Assembly (NCBI GenBank): GCA_047528255.1
Contig: CP180024.1
Span: 930,001-994,000 of the forward strand
Reading direction: 5' to 3'
DNA from: G047528255 sp047528255
Lineage (GTDB): Bacteria > Bacteroidota > Bacteroidia > Flavobacteriales > Blattabacteriaceae
DNA length: 64,000 bases
How positions within the stretch are numbered: the stretch's first letter is position 1; every line of letters starts with the position of its first letter. Below, in pieces: positions 19,463 to 29,925 of this stretch. The translations under genes were made by a program, and so were the position numbers. The notes below the pieces were generated by a model. It saw only the letters and a program-made list of their open reading frames with translations. It did no database searches and was not told the origin of the DNA.

Positions 19463-20848
19463 ATGATGGAAGCCTTTGATTCATTAGAGGCACAACTAAA
19501 AGAGACCTTGGATCAAGGTCATTTAAAACAGCTTGGTGAATGCTTGAATGATCAGAATATTAGTGATTTAGTTGAGTTTATTCAACAATATCCCGAGAGA
19601 GCTACATCTATAATAAATGCGTTGGATATTCATCGGGCTATCAGTTTGTTCAAAATATTGGATTCCCCTCTACAGAGAGAGAGCGTAAATGACCTCCCGG
19701 TAGTCAAAGTGGCTGAGCTTCTGAATGAGTTACCCGTAGATGACCGTGTGGCGTTTTTGGAGGAGTTGCCTCAACATTCGGTCAAAGAAATGATCAAATA
19801 CCTGCGTCCAGAAGAAAAGCGTAAAACCCTGATTTCTTTGGGTTATCCTGAGGATAGCGTCGGGCGTCTGATGACTCCTGATTATATCGCTGTGCGTGAC
19901 ACTTGGAGGGTAGAGCATGTGTTGGATTACATCCGTCGTAAGGGAAAGAACAGTGATACGATAGAGTTGGTCTATATTGTCAATGAAAAAGGGCAATTAG
20001 TTGACGACATCAGGATACGTGAATTCCTTTTGGTGGATCCCTCCACTGAGGTGGCTGAGTTAATGGACGGTCGTTATATCAGTTTAAGTGTTACGGATAC
20101 GGAAGAAGAGGCTACTAAAGTCTTTAACATGGACAATAAGGTTGCTCTTCCGGTCGTGGATGACCAAAATGTTTTGCTTGGTATCGTTACGATAGACGAT
20201 ATACTTTGGGTAGCGAATGAGAATTATAGTGAGGATATCCAAAAGATCGGAGGGATGGCAGCTCTCGATCAGGCTTATCTTGATGTGCCTCTAATCGGCT
20301 TAATAAAAAAACGAGCCGGATGGTTGATTATTCTCTTCCTCGGGGAAATGTTTACTGCTACGGCAATGCAGCATTTTTCTGGAGCCATTGAGAAGGCTGT
20401 AGTGCTTTCGCTGTTCATTCCTTTAGTTGTGTCCAGCGGAGGAAATAGCGGATCTCAAGCGGCCAGTTTAATCATACAAGCGATGGCTCTTGGTGGTGTC
20501 CGATTGAAAGATTGGTGGCACGTGATGCGTCGAGAGATCATTTGCGGTCTTTCTTTGGGTAGTATTTTGGGATTTGTAGGCTTTGTTCGTATCGCCACTT
20601 GGCAAAGCTTTCATCTTTATGATTATGGTCCGAATTGGTTGCTTGTAGCGATGGCGGTAGCTTTTTCTTTACTCGGCATTGTCCTTTGGGGTACTTTGAG
20701 CGGTTCGATGCTTCCTATTTTAATCAAAAAACTGGGGGGAGATCCTGCGACTTCTTCTGCTCCTTTTGTGGCAACTTTGGTAGATGTGACCGGTATCGTG
20801 ATCTATTTTTCTATCGCTTATTTATTCCTTAGAGGGATTATGTTATGA
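19463..20848 (+). CDS. mgtE: Magnesium transporter MgtE, 3' end at IS junction
   Basis: MgtE is a homodimeric Mg2+ channel of the inner membrane gated by cytosolic Mg2+. From the ATG at 19463 it has 461 residues; a longer reading from GTG at 19415 adds an unlikely Cys-rich leader. In order: an N-terminal helical superfamily domain (about 1-120, LLNELPVDDRVAFLEELP), a CBS pair (about 130-250, VGRLMTPDYIAV, DDILWVANE), and a five-helix membrane domain (about 275-461) with the pore segment VSSGGNSGSQAASL. The last membrane helix ends LFLRGIML and then stops. The stop TGA (20846-20848) overlaps the first two bases of IS copy 8 (GAGACC at 20847). The native C-terminus is therefore altered, at most by a few residues judging from family length, so it is probably still functional. 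Confidence 0.93.
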   Translation: MMEAFDSLEAQLKETLDQGHLKQLGECLNDQNISDLVEFIQQYPERATSIINALDIHRAISLFKILDSPLQRESVNDLPVVKVAELLNELPVDDRVAFLEELPQHSVKEMIKYLRPEEKRKTLISLGYPEDSVGRLMTPDYIAVRDTWRVEHVLDYIRRKGKNSDTIELVYIVNEKGQLVDDIRIREFLLVDPSTEVAELMDGRYISLSVTDTEEEATKVFNMDNKVALPVVDDQNVLLGIVTIDDILWVANENYSEDIQKIGGMAALDQAYLDVPLIGLIKKRAGWLIILFLGEMFTATAMQHFSGAIEKAVVLSLFIPLVVSSGGNSGSQAASLIIQAMALGGVRLKDWWHVMRREIICGLSLGSILGFVGFVRIATWQSFHLYDYGPNWLLVAMAVAFSLLGIVLWGTLSGSMLPILIKKLGGDPATSSAPFVATLVDVTGIVIYFSIAYLFLRGIML

Positions 20849-22116
20849 GACCATTGTTTTAAGGTGGATTATGTTTATTCAGCCTCCTAGATGGCTTCGT
20901 TAAATAAAATGTAGATTTAGTCTTTCACATTGTATTCGAAATACTATTTATTATAAATTAATTAAATATATCTATTTTTATAGATAGCTCATAATAATTC
21001 CAGGGGAACGATACAAATTATGAGCCATAGCCTTCATAATATGCTGGGTATACACACGAGTTAATCGTTTGTAACGAGCCTTGCCTAAGCCAAACCAACG
21101 CTTTATACTGCCGAAAACACGTTCTACTACCCATCGGTTTTTACTCACTAATTTATTGAATAATATGCTATTCTACTTAAGGGACGGTTCTTATAGGCTT
21201 TCTTCTGTATACGATCTTTGATGCCGCGACTATGAAAGTAAGAAACGTTGGCTGGAACTTGGTAACCTTTGTCTGCATATACTTCTTTAGCTTATATCCT
21301 AGTTTGCGTATTAATGGATTTAAACCTCTACTATGATGCTCATTGTCTGCTCTACACTATGTACAAACTTATCATTCCATTTTTATCCTCAGCTATGTGT
21401 TTCTTATATCCGTAGTAGAGTTTACCTGATTTTTTGAGCCATTTTCCTTGAGTGTCTACTCCTNATTGANTCTCTTTTTTTNACCCTTTCTTTTCTTTGA
21501 NTNNTNNGNTTTTNNNCCTCTTNCTTCCGATNCTCCNCTACGTAGGTAGGNGCCNNTNGGAANNAAGGGGNTTNACTGTAATACTGGNANCTACTATCAC
21601 NCCTNTTTTAANTATNGCCTGATGCTTTTCTAATTCCTNATTGATCTTTTTCAGTAAGCNCTNATATGNCTTTTNNGNTACTATTTCATTGCNAAATNTG
21701 CATANANTCGTATGATCTGGGNTCTGATCTTCCAATCGAAAACNNAAAAANCGCNTNCAGNNCAAGNATTNTTTCACCAATTCTTCNGTNNCTACATCAC
21801 TGAGATCATACCAGTGACTCAAAAGNANCATCTTAAATAACGATATTCCACTGTAAGNANGTTNNCCTTTTATTCCCTGGNNTTTTTGATATATTTTTCT
21901 TATTTCTTTTTCNATCTNTTCCCAGTGGATCAAGGTTTTTNACCTTTTGAAAAACTCACTCCTTCTGGTAGAACGNTCCATATATAGTTCACTAAAGNTT
22001 ATTTGTGCGNNGCTTNTGAGCATAGANCCGAATTTTTTTATTTTATATTCCAATATATACGAAACAATATATTGATTTACAAATATTTTAACCTACTTCT
22101 TCCATGCAACGTTCTC
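20847..22116 (-). mobile_element. IS5-like element, copy 8 (full length, N-rich)
   Basis: A minus-strand copy of 1270 bp with clean termini GAGACCATTG at 20847 and its 5' end at 22116. It has the longest surviving N-terminal transposase frame in the window (complement of 21538-22053: FSELYM, RSTRRSEFFKR, EIRKIYQK, LLSHWYDLSDV), but about 60 N bases lie between 21460 and 22030. The Ns probably reflect collapse of near-identical copies in assembly, so this may represent one of the youngest copies. It forms the mgtE stop codon at one end and abuts copy 9 in inverted orientation at the other. Confidence 0.9.
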
Positions 22117-22609
22117 ATAGCGTAACAGCCAATGAACATTATAGTAGAGAGCTAAAGCCATTAATAAGAAAACTAGGATATAAAACCAGAGAAGTATATA
22201 CAAACAAAGGTTACCAAGTTCCAGCCAACGTGTCTTACTTTCATAGTGCGGCATCAAAGATCGTATACAGAAGAAAGCCTATAGGAACCATCCCTTAAGT
22301 AAGGGATGCTATATTATTCAACATAATTAGTGAGTAAAACCCGATGGTTAGTAGAACCACTTTTAGCAGTATAAAGCGTTGGTAAGGATTAGCGCGTGTG
22401 CATGCCCAACATCTTATGGAGGCTATCGCAAATAATCTGTATTGTCCCCTTAGGTATATTATGTGATTTTTATAAAAATAAATGTGGTTAATTATTTTGT
22501 AATAAATAATTACTCGAATAACATATGAAAAACTAAGTATTCATCTTCTCCCAAAAAGAAGTTTTCTAGAATCTTGATTAAAGAGAAAACTTCTTAATGC
22601 AAGGACCTC
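22117..22609 (+). mobile_element. IS5-like element, copy 9 (3' fragment)
   Basis: A plus-strand 3' fragment of about 490 bp, beginning within the transposase at the stretch equivalent to HSVAANEHDS and ending at a degenerate 3' terminus (AAGGACCTC) at 22609. The 5' part is missing, and copy 8 lies in its place. It contains a 12-bp perfect inverted repeat (AAGAAGTTTTCT, 22556-22567, with AGAAAACTTCTT, 22584-22595) where other copies carry a shorter subterminal hairpin. Confidence 0.82.
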
Positions 22610-22629
22610 ATACCGTTAAAATATTTGAT

Positions 22630-22637
22630 TAACTTTG
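22630..22637 (+). promoter_or_regulatory. Candidate -7 element for gcvP
   Basis: TAACTTTG matches TAnnTTTG and ends 22 bp before the gcvP ATG. No TTG at proper -33 spacing is evident; upstream sequence is the end of IS copy 9. Confidence 0.3.
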
Positions 22638-22659
22638 GCCTAAAGTACATAAACCCAAT

Positions 22660-25521
22660 ATGGATTTGCTAAATTTTTATTCCCGTCATATCAGTCTCAC
22701 TTCCGATGTACCGCGTGAAAGACTTCAAGAGCTCGGATATAACTCTATAGATGAGTTGATTAATAAGGTAATTCCCTCGGACATTCGAATGAAAAAAGAA
22801 TTGGATCTCCCTCTTCCTCTTTCTGAATACGAGTGGTTGGAACAATTACGAAAATTGGGCGTAAAAAACAAACAATTCCGCTCATATATAGGATTGGGAT
22901 ATCATGATGTGGTGTTTCCTCCTGTAATCCAAAGAAATATTCTGGAAAATCCCGGCTGGTATACTGCCTATACTCCTTATCAAGCGGAGATCTCTCAAGG
23001 TCGTTTGGAGGCTTTGATCAATTTCCAGACGATGGTCATAGAGATCACCGGAATGACGCTAGCCAACGCTTCTTTGCTTGATGAAGCAACAGCCGCTGCA
23101 GAGGCAATGCAAATGCTTTATCAGACCCGATCGAAAAAGAAAAAAAATGCCATTCGTTTTTTCGTTTCGGAAGATATTCTTCCTCAGACACTTGCCGTAT
23201 TGAGGACCAAAGCGTACAGTTGGGGAATCGTGCTCGTTGTCGGTTCCGAAGAACATTTTTCTTATGATGATAGTTTTTTTGGAATATTGGTTCAATATCC
23301 TGCTCTTTCGGGTGAGATTCATGATCATCGATCACTCGTTCAGCTAGCGGGATCAAAAGATATTGGAGTTGCTGTAGCCGCAGATCTGTTGGCACTGACG
23401 TTACTCGAATCTCCCGGAGCTTGGGGCGCGGATGTAGTGGTAGGTACTACTCAACGCTTCGGAATCCCGATGGGCTACGGTGGCCCGCATGCAGCCTATT
23501 TCTCCACTCATGAGAAATACAAGCGTTTTATTCCCGGTAGGGTAATCGGGCAATCTGTCGATAGAGAAGGAGACAAGGCTTTTCGCATGGCTCTACAGAC
23601 TCGAGAACAACACATCAAACGCGAGCGCGCAACATCCAACATTTGTACGGCTCAAGTTCTTTTGGCCGTGATGGCCGGTATGTACGCTGTATATCATGGC
23701 CCAAAGGGATTGCAAGATATCGCTCGAAAAATCCATCGTTCTGCGAAAAGATTGGAAAAAGCTTTATATCAGCTCGGTCTAAAGCAAATAAATCCCTTTT
23801 ATTTCGATACTTTAAGGGTCAACTTGGGAAGTTTATCCGTAGAAAAGCTCAGATCCGTAGCTGAAAAAAATGAGATGAACTTCCGTTATATTGATGCTTG
23901 CACTGTTGGAATCAGTCTGAATGAAACAGTTTCCGAACGAGATCTTGGTGACATTATTGCCGTATTTTCTCAAGCGCTTGACACGAAAAACAATCCCGTT
24001 CTTCTTGGTGAGGATGGGATTGAAAATCGTATTCCTGAATCATTAGGGCGAACTTCTCCGTTTTTGCCTCATGAAGTATTTCAAAAATACCATACCGAGA
24101 CCGAGTTGATGCGTTATATTAAACGTCTTGAACGAAAAGATCTTTCGCTTAATCATTCAATGATTCCGCTCGGATCTTGTACGATGAAGCTTAATGCATC
24201 GGCTACCCTGTTTGCTTTGAGCAGACCTGAATGGGTCAGCATACATCCTTTTGCCCCTAAAAATCAGACAGGTGGATATTTTCAGGTCATTCAAGAATTA
24301 GAGCGTTATTTGAGCGTCATCACCGGTTTTTCCGCAACCTCTTTGCAGCCTAATTCAGGAGCTCAAGGAGAATACGCTGGTTTGATGATCATCAGAGCCT
24401 ATCATGAATCGCTCTCTGAGGATCAACGTAATATTGTGCTAATCCCCGCTTCGGCTCACGGGACTAATCCTGCTTCGGCAGTAGTGGCAGGTATGAAGGT
24501 TGTCGTGATCAAGACTACGGAGAAGGGAGATATAAATATAGAGAACTTGAAGACTCAGGCGGAAAAACATCGGGAGCAACTCGCTGCGTTGATGATTACC
24601 TATCCTTCTACCCATGGGGTGTATGAAGCTGGAATTCTCGAAATTACGCGTATTGTTCATGAAAACGGAGGACAAGTTTATATGGACGGTGCCAATATGA
24701 ACGCTCAAATAGGTTTTACTCATCCAGCTTTGATCGGAGCGGACGTGTGTCACCTGAATCTTCACAAAACTTTTGCCATTCCTCATGGAGGTGGAGGTCC
24801 GGGTATGGGACCGATCTGTGTGGCAGCGCATCTGAAACCTTTCCTTCCATCACATCCTTTTATCGATGCTGATAGAGATTCTCTGAATGCGGTATCTGCC
24901 GCGCCCTACGGTTCGGCTTTGGTTTTGACAATTTCCTATGCATACATCCGTATGTTAGGAGCTGAGGGGCTCAAGAAATGTACGGAAACCGCTATTTTGA
25001 ACGCCAACTATCTCAAGGCGCGTTTGGAGCCGTATTATAATATTTTATATACGGGAGACAATGGTACGGTTGCTCACGAAATGATTGTCGATTGTAGAGG
25101 ATTCAAGACTCTGGGGATTGAAGTAGTTGATGTCGCCAAACGGTTGATGGACTACGGTTATCATGCGCCTACGGTCTCTTTTCCCGTTCCGGGAACGTTG
25201 ATGATCGAGCCTACAGAAAGTGAAAGCAAAGAGGAATTAGATCGTTTTGCTGAAGCTTTGATCAGTATCCGAAAGGAGATTGACAAAATTGCTGAGGGGA
25301 AATCGGATCAGAACAAGAATGTGTTGAAAAATGCTCCTCATACTTTAAAATCATTGACTCACGATCATTGGGAATATCCTTATACTCGGAAACAGGCGGC
25401 TTACCCATTGAGTTGGGTGCGAGAACGGAAATTTTGGCCTACAGTGGCCCGTATCGACGAGGCTTATGGTGATCGAAATCTGATTTGTTCTTGTGATCCC
25501 GTCTCATATAGTGTAGATTAG
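22660..25521 (+). CDS. gcvP: Glycine dehydrogenase (decarboxylating), P-protein of the glycine cleavage system
   Basis: The P-protein decarboxylates glycine with PLP and transfers the aminomethyl group to lipoylated H-protein. The 953-residue chain is the single-polypeptide form in which the two homologous halves (P1-like and P2-like) are fused. The N-terminal half contains RSYIGLGYHDVVFPPVI and TPYQAEISQGRLEALINFQ. The C-terminal half carries the PLP lysine in HLNLHKTFAIPHGGGGPGMG (about residue 700). The frame is intact from the ATG at 22660 (MDLLNFYSRHI). No gcvT, gcvH or lipoate gene is in the window, so the rest of the complex is encoded elsewhere or lost. It stands alone between IS copies 9 and 10. 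Confidence 0.97.
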   Translation: MDLLNFYSRHISLTSDVPRERLQELGYNSIDELINKVIPSDIRMKKELDLPLPLSEYEWLEQLRKLGVKNKQFRSYIGLGYHDVVFPPVIQRNILENPGWYTAYTPYQAEISQGRLEALINFQTMVIEITGMTLANASLLDEATAAAEAMQMLYQTRSKKKKNAIRFFVSEDILPQTLAVLRTKAYSWGIVLVVGSEEHFSYDDSFFGILVQYPALSGEIHDHRSLVQLAGSKDIGVAVAADLLALTLLESPGAWGADVVVGTTQRFGIPMGYGGPHAAYFSTHEKYKRFIPGRVIGQSVDREGDKAFRMALQTREQHIKRERATSNICTAQVLLAVMAGMYAVYHGPKGLQDIARKIHRSAKRLEKALYQLGLKQINPFYFDTLRVNLGSLSVEKLRSVAEKNEMNFRYIDACTVGISLNETVSERDLGDIIAVFSQALDTKNNPVLLGEDGIENRIPESLGRTSPFLPHEVFQKYHTETELMRYIKRLERKDLSLNHSMIPLGSCTMKLNASATLFALSRPEWVSIHPFAPKNQTGGYFQVIQELERYLSVITGFSATSLQPNSGAQGEYAGLMIIRAYHESLSEDQRNIVLIPASAHGTNPASAVVAGMKVVVIKTTEKGDINIENLKTQAEKHREQLAALMITYPSTHGVYEAGILEITRIVHENGGQVYMDGANMNAQIGFTHPALIGADVCHLNLHKTFAIPHGGGGPGMGPICVAAHLKPFLPSHPFIDADRDSLNAVSAAPYGSALVLTISYAYIRMLGAEGLKKCTETAILNANYLKARLEPYYNILYTGDNGTVAHEMIVDCRGFKTLGIEVVDVAKRLMDYGYHAPTVSFPVPGTLMIEPTESESKEELDRFAEALISIRKEIDKIAEGKSDQNKNVLKNAPHTLKSLTHDHWEYPYTRKQAAYPLSWVRERKFWPTVARIDEAYGDRNLICSCDPVSYSVD

Positions 25522-25597
25522 AACCGGTATTTTTTTCATGGTTGAATCCAAGGAGGAAGTATATATAAATATTTGATTATCAAATTTATAATATTTC

Positions 25598-26879
25598 GAA
25601 AACACTGCATGAAAAAATAGAGCTTAAAATATTTATAAATCAATATATTATTTTTTCTATTTGGATTAGAAAATAAAAAAGGATTCGGCTCCATGCTCAG
25701 AAGCACCTCGAAAACAATCTTTAGTGAACTATATATGGAACGTGCTATCAGAAGAGAGTGAGTTTTTTAAGAGATTAAAACATTGATCCACTCGAAAAGG
25801 ATGGATAAAGAAATAAGAAAAATGTATCAAAAAGGCCAGGGAATAAAAGACCAACCTGCTTACAGTGGAATATCGTTATTTACGATGATGCTTTTGAGTT
25901 ACTGGTATAATCTCAGTGATATAGAAATAGAAGACTTGGTGAAATAACCCTTGAGATACATACGTTTTTATGGTTTTCGATTGGAAGATCAGATTCCAGA
26001 TCATACGCCTCTATGCAGATTCCGAAATGGAATAGTAGCCAAAAATGCATATGAACGCTTATTGAAAAAGATCCATAAAGAATTAGAAAAGCATCAAGCT
26101 ATAGTTAAAACAAGAGTGATCGTAGATGACAGTATTGCAATGAATCCTTTTAGTCCCAAGGAAGATCCTACCCATGTAGGAGGGAATCGGAAGGAAGAAG
26201 GGAAAAAGCAAATCAGTTAAAGAAAAGAAAGGGTAAAAAGGAGACTCAATCAGGAGTAGACAATCAAGTAAAATGGATCAAGAAATAAGATGAACTCTAC
26301 TACGGATACAAGAAACACATAGGGGGAGATAAAAATGGAATGATACTAGCAGTACATAACGTAGCAGTCAATAAGCATTGATAGTAGAAGTATAAATCCA
26401 TTAATAAGAAACCTACTAGGTTATAAACTCAGAAAGTTATATGCAACAAAGATTAGCAAGTTTCAGTCAACCTCCTTACTTTCATAGTCGAGGAATCAAA
26501 GACTTTATACAGAAGAAAACCTATAGAAAACGTCCCTCTTAAGTAGGGATAGCTATATTATTCAATATAATTAGCGAATAAAACCCAATGGATAGTAGAT
26601 CTTACTTTTGATAAGTATAAAGCGTTGGTTTGGATCAGGAAAAACTCGTTACAAAGGATTAGCTAGTGTGCATGCCCAACATCTTACAGAGGGAGGCTAT
26701 GGGATAATTTGTATCGTTCCCCTGGGAGGTATTATAAACCGTGAATAAACAATAAACATAATTAATTAACTTATAATCAATAACATTCGAATACGATATA
26801 AAAGACTAAATCTACATCGTCTCCAATGAAGCCATTTAGGAGACTGAATAAACGTATTCCAGCTTAATACAATGATCTC
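25598..26879 (+). mobile_element. IS5-like element, copy 10 (full length, decayed)
   Basis: A plus-strand copy of 1282 bp from the degenerate 5' terminus GAAAACACTGCAT at 25598 to CAATGATCTC at 26879. An 89-residue transposase fragment is legible at 25951-26220 (FRLEDQIPDHTPLCRFRNGI, KKIHKELEKHQAIVKT), interrupted on both sides. Confidence 0.88.
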
Positions 26880-27065
26880 ACTTTATAGGATAGTGCCTCG
26901 AAAAATCTTGAACGACTCCAAAACACCTTCCCCCGTTTCTCCCAAGTATAAATACGAAAATCCTTCCGATCAAAACCTGAGATGTCCCATCCAATAATAC
27001 GCCAAGCCGTAAAGAATTCATAAATTTGTAGGCTTCACCAGAATTCTCGAAAGACTTTTATACAC
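26880..27065. other. Gap before gyrB with possible decayed coding sequence
   Basis: About 186 bp between IS copy 10 and gyrB. On the minus strand one frame is open over nearly the whole gap (reading from about 27057: KSFENSGEAYKFMNSLRLG) and a second is open over its distal two thirds. This suggests former coding sequence, but I recognise no family. A gyrB promoter element lies inside it. Confidence 0.3.
27021..27028 (+). promoter_or_regulatory. Candidate -7 element for gyrB
   Basis: TAAATTTG matches the TAnnTTTG consensus 37 bp upstream of the gyrB ATG. No convincing -33 TTG is seen. Confidence 0.3.
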
Positions 27066-29000
27066 ATGCAACAAACCACTTATACTGCCGACAATATTCA
27101 ATCTTTAGAAGGAATTGAACACGTACGTCTCCGCCCCTCCATGTACATCGGAGACGTAGGTCCGAGGGGGCTTCATCACCTAGTGTATGAAGTACTAGAC
27201 AACTCTATAGACGAAGCTCTGGCAGGCTACTGTGACAAAATATGGATCACCCTACAAAAAGACAACACTGTAACCGTACTAGACAACGGCCGAGGCATCC
27301 CTGTAGATCTTCATAAAAAAGAAGGAAAATCCGCCCTTGAAGTCGTAATGACCAAAATCGGAGCGGGAGGAAAGTTTGACAAAAATTCTTATAAAGTATC
27401 CGGAGGGCTGCACGGCGTCGGAGTATCCTGCGTCAACGCCCTATCAAATAAACTCACGGCCACCGTCTATCGTGACGGAAAAATATATATCCAAGAATAC
27501 GCCCACGGAAGAACTCTTAATGACGTTCAAATCATAGGAGAAACCGACAAAAGAGGCACCGAAATAGCGTTTCAAGCCGACAAAACCATATTCGAAATAA
27601 TAACCTACAATTACGACACGCTAGCCGCTCGCCTGAGAGAATTAGCTTTTTTGAACAAAGGTATCTCGATATTCATCACTGATGAGAGAGAAACCGATTC
27701 CCAGGGAAACCCCAGAAAAGACACCTTTTTTTCCGAAGTAGGATTGAAAGAATTTATCCTTTTCATAGACGACAATCGCGAAGCCCTCAACCAAGATGTC
27801 ATTTATATGGAAGGAACACGCGAAGACATCCCCGTAGAAGTGGCCATGAGGTACAACACCTCTTTCAACGAAAATGTCCATTCCTACGTCAACAATATCA
27901 ATACCCATGAAGGAGGAACACACCTAGCCGGATTCCGTAGAGCTCTCACCCGCACGCTGAAAAAATATGCCGACGAGTCCGGAATGCTCACCAAAGAAAA
28001 AGTCGAAGTCACCGGAGACGATTTTCGAGAAGGGCTCACGGCAGTAATTTCCGTTAAAGTGATGGAGCCTCAATTCGAAGGACAAACCAAAACCAAGTTG
28101 GGAAACAGCGAAGTGAGCGGAGCCGTAGATAAAATAGTCGGAGACATGCTCAACTACTACCTCGAAGAGCATCCCAGCGAAGCCAAAAAGATTGTAGAAA
28201 AGATCATAATAGCAGCCAAAGCCCGCCAAGCAGCAAAAAAAGCTCGCGAGTTGGTGCAACGAAAAAATCCGATGAGTAGCGGAAGCCTACCCGGAAAATT
28301 GGCCGACTGCTCTTCCAATGATCCCGAAATCTGCGAAATCTACCTGGTCGAGGGAGACTCTGCAGGCGGAACGGCCAAGCAAGGACGCGATAGAAATTTC
28401 CAAGCTATACTTCCTCTTCGCGGAAAAATACTCAACATAGAAAAAGCCATGCAACACAAAGTGCTAGAAAACGAAGAAATTCGAAATATGTTCACCGCTT
28501 TGGGTGTATTTATCGGAACGGAAGAAGACAGCAAAGAATTAAATATGAGTAAACTCCGTTACCAAAAAATCATCATCATGACAGATGCCGATATAGACGG
28601 AAGTCATATTTCCACGCTAATCCTCACCTTCTTCTTCCGCTACATGAAACCTTTAATAGAAAACGGCTACATTTACATCGCCACACCACCATTATACCTA
28701 ATCAAAAAGGGAGCAAACAAACAAAGCTACGCCTGGAACGATAAGGAAAGAGAGTGGATCATAGAGGAGTTCGGAGGAAGCAAAGGAGTAAATGTACAAC
28801 GTTACAAAGGTCTGGGGGAAATGAATGCAGAGCAACTTTGGGAAACTACGATGAATCCCGAAAATCGCACACTTCGTCAAGTAAGTATCGAAAACGCCAC
28901 GGAAGCAGACCGCATCTTCTCGATGCTTATGGGAGACGACGTCCCCCCACGCAAAGAATTCATAGAGAAAAACGCCCTCTATGCTCATATTGACGCATAA
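27066..29000 (+). CDS. gyrB: DNA gyrase subunit B
   Basis: GyrB is the ATPase subunit of the type II topoisomerase that introduces negative supercoils. The 644-residue length is normal for Bacteroidota. The GHKL ATPase domain is at the N-terminus (RPSMYIGDVG about residue 24; YEVLDNSIDEALAG; DNGRGIPV; GGLHGVGVSCVNALS). The transducer domain follows, then the TOPRIM domain with EGDSAGGTAKQGRDR (about 428) and the metal-binding DADIDGSHIS. The C-terminus has QRYKGLGEMNAEQLWETTM. QRYKGLGEMN and the overall form favour GyrB over ParE. The start ATG at 27066 is preceded by a TAAATTTG box. ftsX begins 55 bp downstream. Confidence 0.97.
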   Translation: MQQTTYTADNIQSLEGIEHVRLRPSMYIGDVGPRGLHHLVYEVLDNSIDEALAGYCDKIWITLQKDNTVTVLDNGRGIPVDLHKKEGKSALEVVMTKIGAGGKFDKNSYKVSGGLHGVGVSCVNALSNKLTATVYRDGKIYIQEYAHGRTLNDVQIIGETDKRGTEIAFQADKTIFEIITYNYDTLAARLRELAFLNKGISIFITDERETDSQGNPRKDTFFSEVGLKEFILFIDDNREALNQDVIYMEGTREDIPVEVAMRYNTSFNENVHSYVNNINTHEGGTHLAGFRRALTRTLKKYADESGMLTKEKVEVTGDDFREGLTAVISVKVMEPQFEGQTKTKLGNSEVSGAVDKIVGDMLNYYLEEHPSEAKKIVEKIIIAAKARQAAKKARELVQRKNPMSSGSLPGKLADCSSNDPEICEIYLVEGDSAGGTAKQGRDRNFQAILPLRGKILNIEKAMQHKVLENEEIRNMFTALGVFIGTEEDSKELNMSKLRYQKIIIMTDADIDGSHISTLILTFFFRYMKPLIENGYIYIATPPLYLIKKGANKQSYAWNDKEREWIIEEFGGSKGVNVQRYKGLGEMNAEQLWETTMNPENRTLRQVSIENATEADRIFSMLMGDDVPPRKEFIEKNALYAHIDA

Positions 29001-29055
29001 AATCTGTTCAAGAAGCAAACTGCTCTTATAAAATTTTGAATAAATTTTCACAAAA

Positions 29056-29925
29056 TTGAAAAACAACAAGCATACAACTCGGATAAAATCTTCTTATGCC
29101 TCTGTTATCTTGAGCATTACTTTGGTCCTTTTCATGGTTGGGATATTAGGAGAGCTCTTGATCAACGCACGTACAATAAGTCTCCACATCAAGGAACAAT
29201 TTCCCGTGGAAATCTTCCTCAAAGAAAGCATCTCTCACGAAGAAATTTATGTACTTATAAAAGCGATTGAATCGTCCAAGTTCGTAAAGACTTTCCAATA
29301 CATCGACAAAGATAAAGCTATGAAAATAGCTCAAAAAGAATTGAATATCCACGACGAAAGCCTTCTTGAACGCCACATTTTCCCAGCTTCCATAAAAATG
29401 ACTCTACAAGCAGATTATACTGATCCAATCCACATGGATCAAATCATAAAAGGGATGGGAGACCTTACCATCGTAGATGAAATAAAATATCCCAGAGATC
29501 TCTTACAAGAAATGCATACCAACATAGAGAAGTGGAGCGTCAGGTTGGCCGGTTACTCTATTCTGTTCTTGATCATAGCTATAATATTAATTCACAACGC
29601 CATAAAACTCAGCATTCACTCAAAGCGCTTCATCATTAAAAGTATGCAGCTGGTAGGTGCCAAAAGAAGAGCTATCTATGCTCCCTTTTTGAGGATCAGC
29701 CTTTGGTGGGGTATGATTGGAGGATGTATAGCACTAATAACCTTGACAATATCCGGATATTACTTGCTTCAAGTCATCCATTTTCCATACAAACAAGATT
29801 ATTACGCCTTGAGCGTCCTGGCATCGGGAATTCTCCTTCTGGGAATGATTATCGCTTCAAGCAGTTCCTACTTGACCGTACGAAAATATTTTAGATCCAC
29901 TTCGGACGAATTACATTACTCATGA
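29056..29925 (+). CDS. ftsX: Cell division permease-like protein FtsX
   Basis: FtsX pairs with the ATPase FtsE at the septum and controls peptidoglycan hydrolases. The 289-residue protein has the FtsX layout: an N-terminal membrane helix (about 14-36), a periplasmic loop of about 110 residues (VEIFLKESISHEEIYVLIKA), then three membrane helices (about 165-275) with the cytoplasmic SMQLVGAKRRAIYAPFL segment near residue 195. TTG at 29056 is the only suitable start because no ATG or GTG precedes the first membrane helix in frame. It overlaps the next gene by 4 bp and leads the ftsX-DUF3098-uppP-truB operon typical of Bacteroidota. No ftsE is nearby, which is usual in this phylum. Confidence 0.9.
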   Translation: MKNNKHTTRIKSSYASVILSITLVLFMVGILGELLINARTISLHIKEQFPVEIFLKESISHEEIYVLIKAIESSKFVKTFQYIDKDKAMKIAQKELNIHDESLLERHIFPASIKMTLQADYTDPIHMDQIIKGMGDLTIVDEIKYPRDLLQEMHTNIEKWSVRLAGYSILFLIIAIILIHNAIKLSIHSKRFIIKSMQLVGAKRRAIYAPFLRISLWWGMIGGCIALITLTISGYYLLQVIHFPYKQDYYALSVLASGILLLGMIIASSSSYLTVRKYFRSTSDELHYS

